Positions 53,026 to 61,677 of a DNA stretch of 64,000 nt are shown here, piece by piece. Origin of the DNA: Seinonella peptonophila (lineage in GTDB: Bacteria; Bacillota; Bacilli; Thermoactinomycetales; Thermoactinomycetaceae). The stretch is taken from NCBI RefSeq assembly GCF_900129355.1, contig NZ_FQVL01000005.1:1-64000 (forward strand), written 5' to 3'. Below the pieces are notes generated by a model. That model did no database searches. It saw only the letters and a program-made list of their open reading frames with translations, and had not been told where the DNA came from. Made by a program: the position numbers and the translations under genes. Numbering within the stretch: the stretch's first letter is position 1; each line of letters begins with the position of its first letter.

Positions 53026-53660
53026 TTCGGCTTTTGATTGTAGATGATCATGAAATGATTCGCTTAGGTCTAAAAAGTCTTCTACAAAATGAACCAAAGA
53101 TTCAGATTGTAGGTGAAGCAAATAGCGGGTATGAAGCGATTCAGTATACAAAAACGACAAATCCAGATGTCATCCTAATGGATGTGAAAATGGCACAGCT
53201 AGATGGTATTCAAGCGACGAAGTCCATTATGGAAGCCCATCCACAAGTAAAGATTATTGTTCTAACAAGTTATGAAAATAGCGAGCAAGCAAGGCGAATT
53301 TTAGATGCTGGTGCATTTAGCTACTTACTCAAAACATCCAATCCGGAAAAAATTATTTCTGCAATTTACCAATCAATGAATCAACAAGCAGTTATTGATG
53401 AAACCATTGCTGGAAAATTGCTCACGCATTCTAATGATCTACATTCACTTCATCATTCACTCACTTCAAGAGAACTTGATATTTTGAAGGCTATTACACA
53501 GGGAAAAAGCAATCAACAAATTGCTATAGAATTTCATATTAGTCTTGCCACTGTCAAATATCATATTTCCAATCTACTGTCCAAGTTACAGGTAAAAGAC
53601 CGTACGCAAGCAGTAATCTACGCATACCATCATGGTCTATTTCAACTTCAAAACGAATAG
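53022..53660 (+). CDS. liaR: LiaR-like response regulator
   Basis: 212 residues. Receiver domain with VDDHEM and phospho-Asp in NPDVILMDVKMAQLDG, plus Lys in LLKTSNPEKI; NarL/FixJ-type LuxR HTH LTSRELDILKAITQGKSNQQI with DNA-recognition helix SLATVKYHISNLLSKL. TTG start overlaps the kinase gene by four bases. Last gene of the operon. Confidence 0.9.
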   Translation: MIRLLIVDDHEMIRLGLKSLLQNEPKIQIVGEANSGYEAIQYTKTTNPDVILMDVKMAQLDGIQATKSIMEAHPQVKIIVLTSYENSEQARRILDAGAFSYLLKTSNPEKIISAIYQSMNQQAVIDETIAGKLLTHSNDLHSLHHSLTSRELDILKAITQGKSNQQIAIEFHISLATVKYHISNLLSKLQVKDRTQAVIYAYHHGLFQLQNE

Positions 53661-53765
53661 AAATGAATATTGTGATTCACAATTGTCACCATAATTCGCT
53701 ATATTATTTCCTCAAATTCTATTATTCATTTCGATATAATCAGAAGAGAAGGGAAGTGATGAAAG

Positions 53766-54122
53766 ATGATCTTGAATCACCTTAACCTGACTGTACCTGA
53801 CGTAACTGCAACTAAAGAATTTCTAGAGAAGTATTTTGATTTGAAAACATATTTTGTCCGGGGTAAAGGATTTGCTTTGTTGAGGGACAATCATAACTTG
53901 ATGCTCAGTTTGATGAAGGGAACAGAAGTGAAGTATCCCCAGACTTTTCATATCGGTTTTGGTCAAGAGAGCAAAGAAAAAGTAAATCAGATTAATCAAC
54001 GTCTAAAGGAAGATGGCTTTGATGTAAAACCGCCGGAACAGTTACACAATTGGACATTCTATGTCATGGCTCCTGGTAATTTCAACATTGAAGTCTTTTA
54101 TCAAGAAGCTAGATATTCCTAA
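53766..54122 (+). CDS. VOC superfamily (glyoxalase/dioxygenase-fold) protein
   Basis: 118 residues. A single VOC module: ILNHLNLTVPDVTATKEFLEKYF and FYVMAPGNFNIEVFYQEA, with the Glu near the C-terminus and His near the N-terminus that bind the metal. It could be a fosfomycin- or bleomycin-type resistance protein or an isomerase; unresolved. GGGAAGTGATG lies before the start. Confidence 0.78.
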   Translation: MILNHLNLTVPDVTATKEFLEKYFDLKTYFVRGKGFALLRDNHNLMLSLMKGTEVKYPQTFHIGFGQESKEKVNQINQRLKEDGFDVKPPEQLHNWTFYVMAPGNFNIEVFYQEARYS

Positions 54123-54208
54123 GCCAATCGATCTGTATACGCTGAATCAGTATGAGTAAATTTGATTTGAGACTATCTAAACAAATCAATTTCAACTTGT
54201 AAGACAAG

Positions 54209-54255
54209 AAATGATTCATTCACTCGAGATTGAAAAGAGTGAATGAATCATTTCC
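54209..54255. terminator. Large perfect hairpin between converging genes
   Basis: GAAATGATTCATTCACTC and its exact complement, 18 bp each, separated by an 11-base loop. It lies between the VOC gene (+) and the membrane protein (-), so it could end both transcripts; no long T-run on either side. Confidence 0.6.
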
Positions 54256-54278
54256 TAATCATGAAACTTATTATTCTC

Positions 54279-54773
54279 CTATAAAGCCACTTGTCTTTTT
54301 TTCATCCTTCTAAATATAAAGTAACCAATTCCATTTATGATTAGAAGACCGAAGAGCGTATTGCCAATCGGAGCCCAACCATTTTCACCAGTAAAGATTA
54401 AACCCAACACGATTTTACCGATTAATGCACTATTGAGAATGATCAAGCCCATTTTTAAGGAGTGTTTCCAAAATGCCATACAAGCTAAAACAACAAACAC
54501 CACACCTACAAATAGCGTAATCACAGCAGTCAAAGGTTGACTTAACAGCATTTTTTCAAACTCTAAGACAACTTGCATTTTAGGATCAATCGTTTCTGGA
54601 GCTGGAAACCAGACCATACTGCTCGTCATCACCAAAAATGTAATCAGTATCCCTTTCCAACTGCGTTTATAGGCAAAATAACAGATAATCACTAAAAAAA
54701 TGGGACGGATATACCAACTCAGCGGATTCAAATGCCGTTCAAATGCCCAGTCTAATATATTTTGCACATCCAT
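54279..54773 (-). CDS. Polytopic membrane protein in TetR operon
   Basis: 164 residues with four to five predicted helices (PIFLVIICYFAYKRSWKGI; AVITLFVGVVFVVLACMAFW). Family not recognised. It is 24 bases downstream of the TetR gene on the same strand, so the two form an operon and this is the likely regulated product. AAGGGGTAAG precedes the ATG. Function unknown. Confidence 0.7.
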   Translation of the reverse strand: MDVQNILDWAFERHLNPLSWYIRPIFLVIICYFAYKRSWKGILITFLVMTSSMVWFPAPETIDPKMQVVLEFEKMLLSQPLTAVITLFVGVVFVVLACMAFWKHSLKMGLIILNSALIGKIVLGLIFTGENGWAPIGNTLFGLLIINGIGYFIFRRMKKRQVAL

Positions 54774-54797
54774 CGTTCTTACCCCTTTTTTTGAAAG

Positions 54798-55394
54798 TTA
54801 TATGGTTATATATTTGGAAATCGCATCAAACATCATTTCAGCTACTTTTGGATATTGTTCTTCTCCGATATCTTCCTTATGTCGAGAAATCGTCATGGCT
54901 GCACGCATGAAACTGACAATCGTCATAATATCCTCATCGATCAGTTGCCCAGCTTCTTTTAATTGCTCCAGAAATTGAATAAGCGGTATGATATTTCTCG
55001 CTGTTTTCCGCTGTAAAAACTCAGGACTTACTTTACGCGCCACTAATTGAATTTCTTCTGGATGTGTTTGTAATCTTTTCATTAAAGGATTTTCCTCTAA
55101 TTCCTTTGTCATTGCATGAAGATAGCTTTTTAACTTATCTTGGGTAGTTTTCTGCTCGTTTACAACCGTCCAAACACGCTCTTCAATCCCAGGCCCATCC
55201 TCATCAAGTAACTCTAAATAGAGAACTTCTTTTGACTCAAAAAAGATGTAAAAGCTACTCTTCGCAATACCAACAGAACTCGTTAACTCTTCTAAAGAAG
55301 TTTTCTTTAATCCTTTGGTAGCAAATAACTTCCTAGCCGTTGTTAGCAACTGCTCCTTAATCTGCTCTTTTTCTCTTTGTGTAAATTGCGGCAT
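54798..55394 (-). CDS. TetR family transcriptional regulator
   Basis: 198 residues with an N-terminal HTH: LFATKGLKKTSLEELTSSVG and AKSSFYIFFESKEVL. The C-terminal ligand domain is not assigned. AAAGGAG is before the ATG (13-base gap). A dyad at 55428-55438 (AACAA-a-TTGTT) upstream may be its operator. First gene of an operon with the membrane protein. Confidence 0.88.
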   Translation of the reverse strand: MPQFTQREKEQIKEQLLTTARKLFATKGLKKTSLEELTSSVGIAKSSFYIFFESKEVLYLELLDEDGPGIEERVWTVVNEQKTTQDKLKSYLHAMTKELEENPLMKRLQTHPEEIQLVARKVSPEFLQRKTARNIIPLIQFLEQLKEAGQLIDEDIMTIVSFMRAAMTISRHKEDIGEEQYPKVAEMMFDAISKYITI

Positions 55395-55427
55395 ATTATG
55401 GCTTCAGCTCCTTTTAAAAAACAAAAC

Positions 55428-55438
55428 AACAAATTGTT
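55428..55438. promoter_or_regulatory. Possible TetR operator
   Basis: AACAA-a-TTGTT, an 11-bp dyad with flanking A/T symmetry, lies about 40 bases upstream of the TetR start. Small and easily coincidental. Confidence 0.35.
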
Positions 55439-55544
55439 TTTATGGTTTTATAATAATCCCATTCATTTGCGGTGTCAATAGAACCTAAAAAAATATTTCA
55501 TCAGTGTCCACAAATGGATCCATAAAGTTGTCATCAAAGCGACA

Positions 55545-55579
55545 AGAGCCCATCACACGTATAACGAGTGATGGGCTCT
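55545..55579. terminator. Hairpin upstream of the 31-residue peptide
   Basis: AGAGCCCATCAC pairs exactly with GTGATGGGCTCT, with an 11-base loop and no T-run. It could end transcription from either side, or be part of the 5' region of the peptide's transcript. Confidence 0.5.
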
Positions 55580-55622
55580 ACATATGAGATAATAAATGGA
55601 AGAAGCAAAGGAGGTCGAATCG

Positions 55623-55718
55623 ATGAATTCATTTGACCGAAGTGACCGCAAACTGATGTGGCTCTGTTTGATTGTCGCTGCCATTATGCTAGTTTCCTTG
55701 ATTCGTAAGCTTTTCTAG
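55623..55718 (+). CDS. 31-residue single-span membrane peptide
   Basis: The ORF starts at ATG eight bases after AAAGGAGGTCG, a near-perfect ribosome binding site, and encodes MNSFDRSDRKLMW then a hydrophobic span LCLIVAAIMLVSLI and a basic tail RKLF. Such a strong site and a clear transmembrane helix make translation likely. No family recognised. It is independent of both neighbours. Confidence 0.62.
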   Translation: MNSFDRSDRKLMWLCLIVAAIMLVSLIRKLF

Positions 55719-55759
55719 ATTAGCTAACATTTATTGATATGATGATCTTTTCGATTATG

Positions 55760-56488
55760 TTATTCGATTCCTAGCAGTTTTTTTGCATTCCTAAAATAGA
55801 TTGCATCAAGCATATCTTGATCTAAATGAAATAGTTCAAAAAGATCAATCGAGCATTTTGTCAACCGCTCTGCATATAACGAACCAAAAATTATTTTCTC
55901 TTTCGGTAATTGCTGAAAAGCTTTATTTAGAATTTGCACTTCATATTGATTAGAAGTTTCAACAAAAACATTATCTAGCTCTTTGGCTACATCAACACAA
56001 CTATAACCGAAGTCGAAACAACCCATATGAAGCATAACAAAATCAACCTTTGGAAACCTTTTTGCATAGATTGCCCATTGTTGAGGTAAAGACATCGCTC
56101 CTATGCCAGTAAATACCTTAACAGGGACATGATATTTCTCTACAACTTTTAAAATATCATTGATTTGCTCGCACTTTTCAGGGAAGTAGCCATGTTCAAG
56201 CGCATTCATTTCTACACATTTTATTCCTGGTAATGCTAAGGCTTCTTCAACTTCTTCAACAGCTTGGTCATTTTTTGGATTGATCATAGCGGCTCCGACT
56301 AATCGATCAGGATACTGCTCGACCAATGATGAAATATAACGGTTTTGCTCAACAATTGATCGTCCTTCAATTGCTGAGACCATACGCAAATCAATCTGGT
56401 ATTGATTCATATCCTCTATTAATTCTTCTGCAAGATATTTTTTTGACTCCTTCTCTCTTTTTATATGTGAATGAAAGTCAATGATCAT
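55760..56488 (-). CDS. Amidohydrolase-family TIM-barrel protein
   Basis: 242 residues. The metal-binding IIDFHSHI motif begins the barrel; VMLHMGCFDF and FGSLYAERL are the later metal or substrate strands. It is homologous in length and layout to the amidohydrolase at 59030, suggesting duplication. The start at 56488 has GGTGATAAAG upstream. Last gene of the PTS operon; it may hydrolyse the imported, phosphorylated compound. Confidence 0.78.
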   Translation of the reverse strand: MIIDFHSHIKREKESKKYLAEELIEDMNQYQIDLRMVSAIEGRSIVEQNRYISSLVEQYPDRLVGAAMINPKNDQAVEEVEEALALPGIKCVEMNALEHGYFPEKCEQINDILKVVEKYHVPVKVFTGIGAMSLPQQWAIYAKRFPKVDFVMLHMGCFDFGYSCVDVAKELDNVFVETSNQYEVQILNKAFQQLPKEKIIFGSLYAERLTKCSIDLFELFHLDQDMLDAIYFRNAKKLLGIE

Positions 56489-56517
56489 CTTTATCACCAG
56501 TTTCAGCTATAAATATT

Positions 56518-57348
56518 TTAAGCCAAAATACCCAGATAGACGCCAGCAATCCCAACTAGCATTGTTAAAAGCATTAACATAACAGGGGACATTTTCTTCC
56601 TCGTCATCAACCAATAGATTAAGCCGGTAAAGAGTAGGGGGACTAAACTTGGTATCATGCCATCTAAAATATCTTGAATTTTCAATGTCGTTTTTCCTGC
56701 TGTATAGACGATCGGTATCTTCACATAAACAATAGCAGAGATAAAACCACCACTTATCACATATGCAGCAACGGAAGCAAGCTCGGAAATTCGACTGATT
56801 AAACCACTACTTTGTAAGTTTGCTACGATTTTTGTGCCTTGCTCATACCCTTTAAAAACACCTAAATAACGCACACCCAATGTGATGATGCTCATCGCAA
56901 TGACAAATAGAATAGGTCCTAATAAACCAGTGCCACTTAGCGCCAAGGAACAAGCAATCCCAGCCAATATTGGACGCGCTGTACCATTGATTAATGAGTC
57001 GCCTAATCCTGCTAACGGGCCCATCATTGCTGTTTTTACGGCATTAATTGAATCTGGGGCAATATCTTTCTTTGTGGCATATCTTTCTTCCATTGCTGCT
57101 GATATCCCAACAGGAATAGCCGAAACCATATCTTGGGTTAAGAATAGCTCCATATGTCTTTCATAAGCAGCTTTCTTTTCTTCAGGATCATCATAAACTT
57201 TTTCAATTACAGGCATCATTGCTTGCGTAAATCCAGCATTTTGTTGTCTTTCAAAATTATTAGCACACCGGATGGTCATTTGGTTAAAAAAAACTTTCCA
57301 CAAATCCTTTTTGGATAGTTTCTTTTCTTTTATTTTTTGATCTGTCAT
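56518..57348 (-). CDS. PTS mannose/fructose/sorbose family IID component
   Basis: 276 residues. LWKVFFNQMTIRCANNFERQQNAGF then TQAMMPVIEKVY at the N-terminus and PDSINAVKTAMMGPLAGLGD with the conserved GLGDS motif are EIID marks. Forms the membrane channel with IIC. GGGAGGTGTAGAG precedes the ATG, which overlaps the IIC stop. Confidence 0.92.
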   Translation of the reverse strand: MTDQKIKEKKLSKKDLWKVFFNQMTIRCANNFERQQNAGFTQAMMPVIEKVYDDPEEKKAAYERHMELFLTQDMVSAIPVGISAAMEERYATKKDIAPDSINAVKTAMMGPLAGLGDSLINGTARPILAGIACSLALSGTGLLGPILFVIAMSIITLGVRYLGVFKGYEQGTKIVANLQSSGLISRISELASVAAYVISGGFISAIVYVKIPIVYTAGKTTLKIQDILDGMIPSLVPLLFTGLIYWLMTRKKMSPVMLMLLTMLVGIAGVYLGILA

Positions 57349-58115
57349 TTCTCTACACCTCCCGGTTCTGTTGGCTGTTTAGCAACTTTTAAATAATAAT
57401 AGAGTGCTACACAAATAACCGCTAATAAACCAATGCCAATCATGTTTACTTTCATATATGCCGCAAAGAAAAATCCAAGGAAGAAAAATGGCCACAAAGT
57501 TTTTGACTTGATTGATTTTAAGAGTAATGCAAACCCAACAGCTCCGATTAAACCACCTCCAACAGCTAAGCCTTTTACCACTTTATCTGGGATTGCATTG
57601 ATAATGTGTTGGACATATTCCGCTCCAAAATAGATCGCTAAAAAAGTTGGTAAACCATATAAAACAAGATTCATAGCCATAGGAAAAATAGTATTATTAT
57701 AAATCAAGCCGCGTAAATCAAGCTTCTCAATCGCTCTTTCTGCTCGATGCATAAAGTAAACATTGATCACCGTATTTTGTAATGTCTCAACAATTTGTCC
57801 AATCAGAGCAATTGGTAAAGCGGTTGCAATAGCAAGTTTTGCCCCGCCTCCTCCAATCACTGCGAAAGCAGTGGCAATCGCTGTACTGATTGTAGGATTT
57901 GGTGGTACCGCTGTACCGACAAAGATGACAGCTAAAAACATCAATTCAACCGTTGCACCCACAACAAGTCCTGACTGTAGATCGCCCATGATGAGTCCGA
58001 CAATGGGGCCTGTAAATATAGGCCGGAAAATATGCAATTGAAACGTATGGGAATCGATAAAAGCGATTGTTACCCAGACCCCGACAAGTATTGCTTTGAG
58101 CAGTAAAAGATCCAT
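57345..58115 (-). CDS. PTS mannose/fructose/sorbose family IIC component
   Basis: 256 residues, multi-span. FRPIFTGPIVGLIMGDLQSGLVVGATVELMFL carries the conserved G-rich EIIC signature and PPNPTISTAIATAFAVIGG follows. Couples transport and phosphorylation with IID. AAAGGGGTGG before the ATG. Coupled to IID by overlap. Confidence 0.93.
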   Translation of the reverse strand: MDLLLLKAILVGVWVTIAFIDSHTFQLHIFRPIFTGPIVGLIMGDLQSGLVVGATVELMFLAVIFVGTAVPPNPTISTAIATAFAVIGGGGAKLAIATALPIALIGQIVETLQNTVINVYFMHRAERAIEKLDLRGLIYNNTIFPMAMNLVLYGLPTFLAIYFGAEYVQHIINAIPDKVVKGLAVGGGLIGAVGFALLLKSIKSKTLWPFFFLGFFFAAYMKVNMIGIGLLAVICVALYYYLKVAKQPTEPGGVEK

Positions 58116-58129
58116 CCGGCACCACCCCT

Positions 58130-58615
58130 TTATCTAAAATGTTTATCAATCAATTCAATTGCATCCTGACTACGATCTGTTGGTACTGTTCTGACATCAA
58201 GTTTTACTTGTAACGCTGCTAATTTGCGAAAAGCGGCAACTTCTTGTTCATCCAACCAAAGACTAGACAAAATTTTCGTCTTTCCTTTTTTCATATTGAT
58301 ATTGCCTACATTTAGGCTTGCAATATCCAAACCATTCTCGATTAACGCTAGTGCTTGCTGAACACCTCTTACAATTAGAAAGGATGGCTCATCGGATTGA
58401 TCTTCCTTGATAAGAGAACGCGCCTCTTCCTCCGAGACCATTGTTAGTTTCACATTTGCAGGAGTCGCCATCTTTAATAAGGTCTGTTGAAACTCATCAT
58501 TTGCCACTAGGTCATCGACTACTAGAATTCGATCTGCATTTGCATAAGCAATCCAAGCTGTTACGATTTGCCCATGAATTAAACGGTCATCAATTCGCAT
58601 CAGATTTATTTTCAT
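58130..58615 (-). CDS. PTS mannose/fructose/sorbose family IIB component
   Basis: 161 residues. INLMRIDDRLIHGQIVTAW includes the phospho-accepting His of the EIIB active loop (RLIHGQ). It takes phosphate from EIIA and passes it to the sugar. TAGGAGG lies before the ATG. Confidence 0.93.
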   Translation of the reverse strand: MKINLMRIDDRLIHGQIVTAWIAYANADRILVVDDLVANDEFQQTLLKMATPANVKLTMVSEEEARSLIKEDQSDEPSFLIVRGVQQALALIENGLDIASLNVGNINMKKGKTKILSSLWLDEQEVAAFRKLAALQVKLDVRTVPTDRSQDAIELIDKHFR

Positions 58616-58625
58616 AATTGTCCTC

Positions 58626-59012
58626 CTAAAACATCCCGATTCCTAAACTATTTGCAGCATTTGTAGCTAACTCTTCAGCTAAAGCGTTTACATTTTTCCC
58701 TTCTCTTTGCATGATTGCTTCTAAAAAGATGGGTAGATTCACACCATGAAAAACGACAATATGCTGATTTTGATAGGATAGTTTACTTGCGATGTTAAAA
58801 GGTGTTCCTCCTAAAATGTCGCAAAAAATAAGACATTGTTGATGTTCATCCGTTTCTCCAATCAATTGAGCAAATCTTTCTTGGAAATGATCAATATTTT
58901 CTCCTGCTTGCAGTTGAATGGAAGCAACATCTTGCAATACTCCAATTAACATCTTAGCTGCATGGATCAAACCTTGAGATAGTTCCCCATGTGTGGCAAC
59001 GATTATTTTCAT
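58626..59012 (-). CDS. PTS mannose/fructose/sorbose family IIA component
   Basis: 128 residues. MKIIVATHGELSQGLIHAA contains the phosphorylated His (THGELS) and DILGGTPFNIASKL the conserved D of EIIA-Man. I choose the ATG at 59012 (AAAGGAAGTG upstream) over 59042. It receives phosphate from HPr. Confidence 0.92.
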   Translation of the reverse strand: MKIIVATHGELSQGLIHAAKMLIGVLQDVASIQLQAGENIDHFQERFAQLIGETDEHQQCLIFCDILGGTPFNIASKLSYQNQHIVVFHGVNLPIFLEAIMQREGKNVNALAEELATNAANSLGIGMF

Positions 59013-59029
59013 CACTCGATGCACTTCCT

Positions 59030-59758
59030 TTACATTCTCCATAAATACTCAGCATTCTTATGGAAAATATGTTCTAATTGCTGTTCAGGTATTTTAAGCA
59101 AATAAAACTTTTCCACTTCAATATTTACCAACTTATAGGGCCAATCGACACCAAAGGCGACTCGTTCTGGGCCTAGTAGGTCAATTGATTTTGTTAAGAC
59201 CTCAACATCCATTTGCCCTGATGTTTCTACCCATACATTTGAAAGCTCTCTCACCGCTTCAATGCTTGCAAAGCCAAATTCATAAAACCCTGTATGAGTG
59301 AATAAAAAGTCTAGTTTTGGAAATTTCTTTGCATACTCTGCCCATATAAATGGGGTGCTAAGTGGTGCAGTTCCTACATGTGTTTGAACATGGACACCAT
59401 ACTTCTGGATTTCAAATAAGATATCTGGCAAACTTGGACAATTATCTGGATAATAGCCATGTTTCCATGAATGAAACTTGATTCCATTCATTTTGTATTC
59501 ACCTAAACACTTGTGTACCTCTTCAATTGCTTGTGGATCTTTTGGATTAATAAAGGCGTACCCTTCGACTACACCGGGAAATTTACACATTGCGTCATAG
59601 ATCAAATCATTTTGTGCTCGGGTGGAGACACCTGATAAAGAGCTGATTCCCACCTTTGAAATACCAAATTGACTTAATTCATTTACTAATTGTTCAGGGG
59701 AATTTTCCTCCCCTGAGCTTGTTTTTCCAAGGTGAGAATGAATATCATATATTTTCAT
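59030..59758 (-). CDS. Amidohydrolase-family protein, paralogue of 55760
   Basis: 242 residues. KIYDIHSHLGK begins the TIM-barrel metal site, FLFTHTGFYEF and FGVDWPYKL are later strands. AAGGGGAG lies before the ATG. Its length and motifs match those of the last gene of the operon. Its place second in the operon suggests a catabolic step on the PTS substrate. Stop lies near the IIA start. Confidence 0.8.
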   Translation of the reverse strand: MKIYDIHSHLGKTSSGEENSPEQLVNELSQFGISKVGISSLSGVSTRAQNDLIYDAMCKFPGVVEGYAFINPKDPQAIEEVHKCLGEYKMNGIKFHSWKHGYYPDNCPSLPDILFEIQKYGVHVQTHVGTAPLSTPFIWAEYAKKFPKLDFLFTHTGFYEFGFASIEAVRELSNVWVETSGQMDVEVLTKSIDLLGPERVAFGVDWPYKLVNIEVEKFYLLKIPEQQLEHIFHKNAEYLWRM

Positions 59759-59773
59759 ATTCTCCCCTTCTTC

Positions 59774-60616
59774 CTACCGATATTTCTCTACAATTTCCAT
59801 CAATCGAGCAGTACGGTCATAGTCAACTGGGTTCCACCAAGCCCCATCTTCTTTCAATGACGACCCAACAATCGCACCATCAATATGTGGTAATAGCTCA
59901 TCTGCATGATCAGTATCGATTCCACTTCCAACTAACACTGGTAACTCAGTATGATCCTTGATTCCTAAAATTTCACTCAACATGGTGGCATCACCTGTTC
60001 GATTTCCGGTAGCAATCAGGATGTCCGCATCAAAGAAAATATTATCCCGAGTCTGTTCTTCCAAACTTCGATCCGCTACAATCGAGTGACTCCCATGCTT
60101 CACATGTACATCAACCATCACTTTTACTTGATCCGCCTGAATATTTGCCCGGTAACGCATCGCCTGCGAGGAAGCCCCATTCATAATCCCCTCGTTGGCT
60201 ACATATGCATTTACCCATTGATTACAACGAACCCAATTCGCGTTCGTTGCTTTTGCTGAAGCCAACGATTGGATAACACCATTTGCCAAGTAATTAAAAC
60301 CAAATGGTATCTGCACAGTTCTTGTCACTTCATTTGCTAACACAGTCAATGCAGCAACCGTTTCATAACCAATATCTTCAGGTCTAGGGAATGGAATATC
60401 TCCGGCATTCTCAAACATCAATCCATCAATGCCAGCTTTTTGTAAAGTGATTGCATCCTGCAAAGAGTATTCAATAATCTCTTGCATACTCTCACCTTTG
60501 TAACGTGGTGCACCAGGTAATGGTTTAACATGAATCATGCCGATGATCGCTTTTTTCTTCCCGAAAATCTCAACAATCGCATTCTCTTTTTGTGGAAGTA
60601 CACTAATTTTCGACAT
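59774..60616 (-). CDS. BtpA/SgcQ-like TIM-barrel protein
   Basis: 280 residues. GMIHVKPLPGAPRY and MFENAGDIPF, then DVHVKHGSHSI and LVGSGIDTDHADELL, match the BtpA/SgcQ family. SgcQ belongs to the E. coli sgc sugar-PTS operon, BtpA was first described in cyanobacterial photosystem I assembly; neither reaction is settled. AGGAGGATTTTG precedes the ATG. First metabolic gene of the operon, just after GntR. Confidence 0.85.
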   Translation of the reverse strand: MSKISVLPQKENAIVEIFGKKKAIIGMIHVKPLPGAPRYKGESMQEIIEYSLQDAITLQKAGIDGLMFENAGDIPFPRPEDIGYETVAALTVLANEVTRTVQIPFGFNYLANGVIQSLASAKATNANWVRCNQWVNAYVANEGIMNGASSQAMRYRANIQADQVKVMVDVHVKHGSHSIVADRSLEEQTRDNIFFDADILIATGNRTGDATMLSEILGIKDHTELPVLVGSGIDTDHADELLPHIDGAIVGSSLKEDGAWWNPVDYDRTARLMEIVEKYR

Positions 60617-60657
60617 TTACAAAATCCTCCTGATTAATAGTAGCGTGGTCAAATGGT

Positions 60658-61407
60658 TTATTTTTTTATCTTCATCGAAGCCTTATAGCGATAATGGTCA
60701 GCTAGATAAAAAATCTCTACATACTCGATTGGTTTATCCAGTAAATCGTAAGTGACACGTTCCTTATAAAAAATCGCTTGTTCGCCGTTTACCTTTAAAA
60801 TTTCTTTCAACTCGTTATCTGCGATTCTTGCTTCTATGACTTCATCTGCATGATCCAACTGGACCCCTTTTTCCGTTAATAAACGATACAAAGAAGTCTC
60901 ACTATGAATCTCATTTGGATCAATCTGGATTCGTTCATTTTTAATGATATAGGTTTTATGCAAACCAACGATCCGATCATCACTAATACGTAAACGTTCA
61001 AGATAATAGACCGTCTCTCCTATTTCAACACCTAGTGCACTGGCAATCTTGATATCTGCTTCCATCTCTTGAAATGCTCGAACGACAGACTTGGATGTGC
61101 CACCGATCTTTTCAATATCAGAACTAAAACTGGTTAACTCTTCTAAGCTGTAATCATGCTTGACCGGCATAACAACAGTGCCAATCCCTTGGCGCTTTTG
61201 GACATATCCATCTCTCTCTAAATCTTCAATTGCCTTTCGAACCGTAATTCTGCTCACATCAAATATCTTTTGTAAGTCTGTTTCAGAAGGAATTTTATCC
61301 CCTTCTTTCCATCTCCCTTCTTCAATCGATTCCTTAATCTGTAAAAAAATCTGATGATGCAAGGGAATTCTTGCCTTTTTATCAATTTGAAAGCCAAAAT
61401 CTCTCAT
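60658..61407 (-). CDS. GntR family regulator with UTRA domain
   Basis: 249 residues. Winged HTH SETDLQKIFDVSRITVRKAIEDL and a C-terminal UTRA effector-binding domain (SLYRLLTEKGVQLDHADEVI). It probably senses a sugar phosphate from the PTS and controls this operon. GGAGATTTAT precedes the ATG. A 14-bp palindrome 30 bases upstream may be its operator. Confidence 0.9.
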   Translation of the reverse strand: MRDFGFQIDKKARIPLHHQIFLQIKESIEEGRWKEGDKIPSETDLQKIFDVSRITVRKAIEDLERDGYVQKRQGIGTVVMPVKHDYSLEELTSFSSDIEKIGGTSKSVVRAFQEMEADIKIASALGVEIGETVYYLERLRISDDRIVGLHKTYIIKNERIQIDPNEIHSETSLYRLLTEKGVQLDHADEVIEARIADNELKEILKVNGEQAIFYKERVTYDLLDKPIEYVEIFYLADHYRYKASMKIKK

Positions 61408-61438
61408 ATAAATCTCCTAGCTCTAGATATAATGACAT

Positions 61439-61452
61439 AACGTCATGACGTT
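61439..61452. promoter_or_regulatory. Palindromic operator candidate (AACGTCATGACGTT)
   Basis: A perfect 14-bp palindrome located between the promoter at 61466-61494 and the GntR start. Position just downstream of the transcription start fits repression by roadblock. Confidence 0.7.
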
Positions 61453-61465
61453 TGATTGCGCTTTC

Positions 61466-61494
61466 ATCATATAGCAGGAGAATTTAACTGTCAA
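61466..61494 (-). promoter_or_regulatory. Promoter of the GntR/PTS operon
   Basis: On the minus strand TTGACA (61489-61494) and TATGAT (61466-61471) are 17 bases apart, near-consensus sigma-A. The palindrome at 61439-61452 lies just downstream. Confidence 0.85.
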
Positions 61495-61581
61495 GCAAAA
61501 TATATATTTTTATACATAATTAAAATGATATCAGCTTGTAGACAATGTATAAGTCGCTATCATTATTAGGAGTCAAGGTTT

Positions 61582-61677
61582 ATGCTACGTGTTATTGAAA
61601 AGGATGGATGCCTCCAGTTCAAGCTACATCGCAAACCATCTCCTCCTTTAAACATGCTTTTTTTCATTTGGCTATAA
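61582..61677 (+). CDS. Short ORF at the left repeat junction, doubtful
   Basis: 31 codons with AGGAG upstream (nine-base gap): MLRVIEKDGCLQFKLHRKP then a hydrophobic tail. Its 3' half is the start of the left copy of the tandem cassette, so it may be a fusion artefact of the repeat boundary. Included because of the site; doubtful. Confidence 0.25.
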   Translation: MLRVIEKDGCLQFKLHRKPSPPLNMLFFIWL

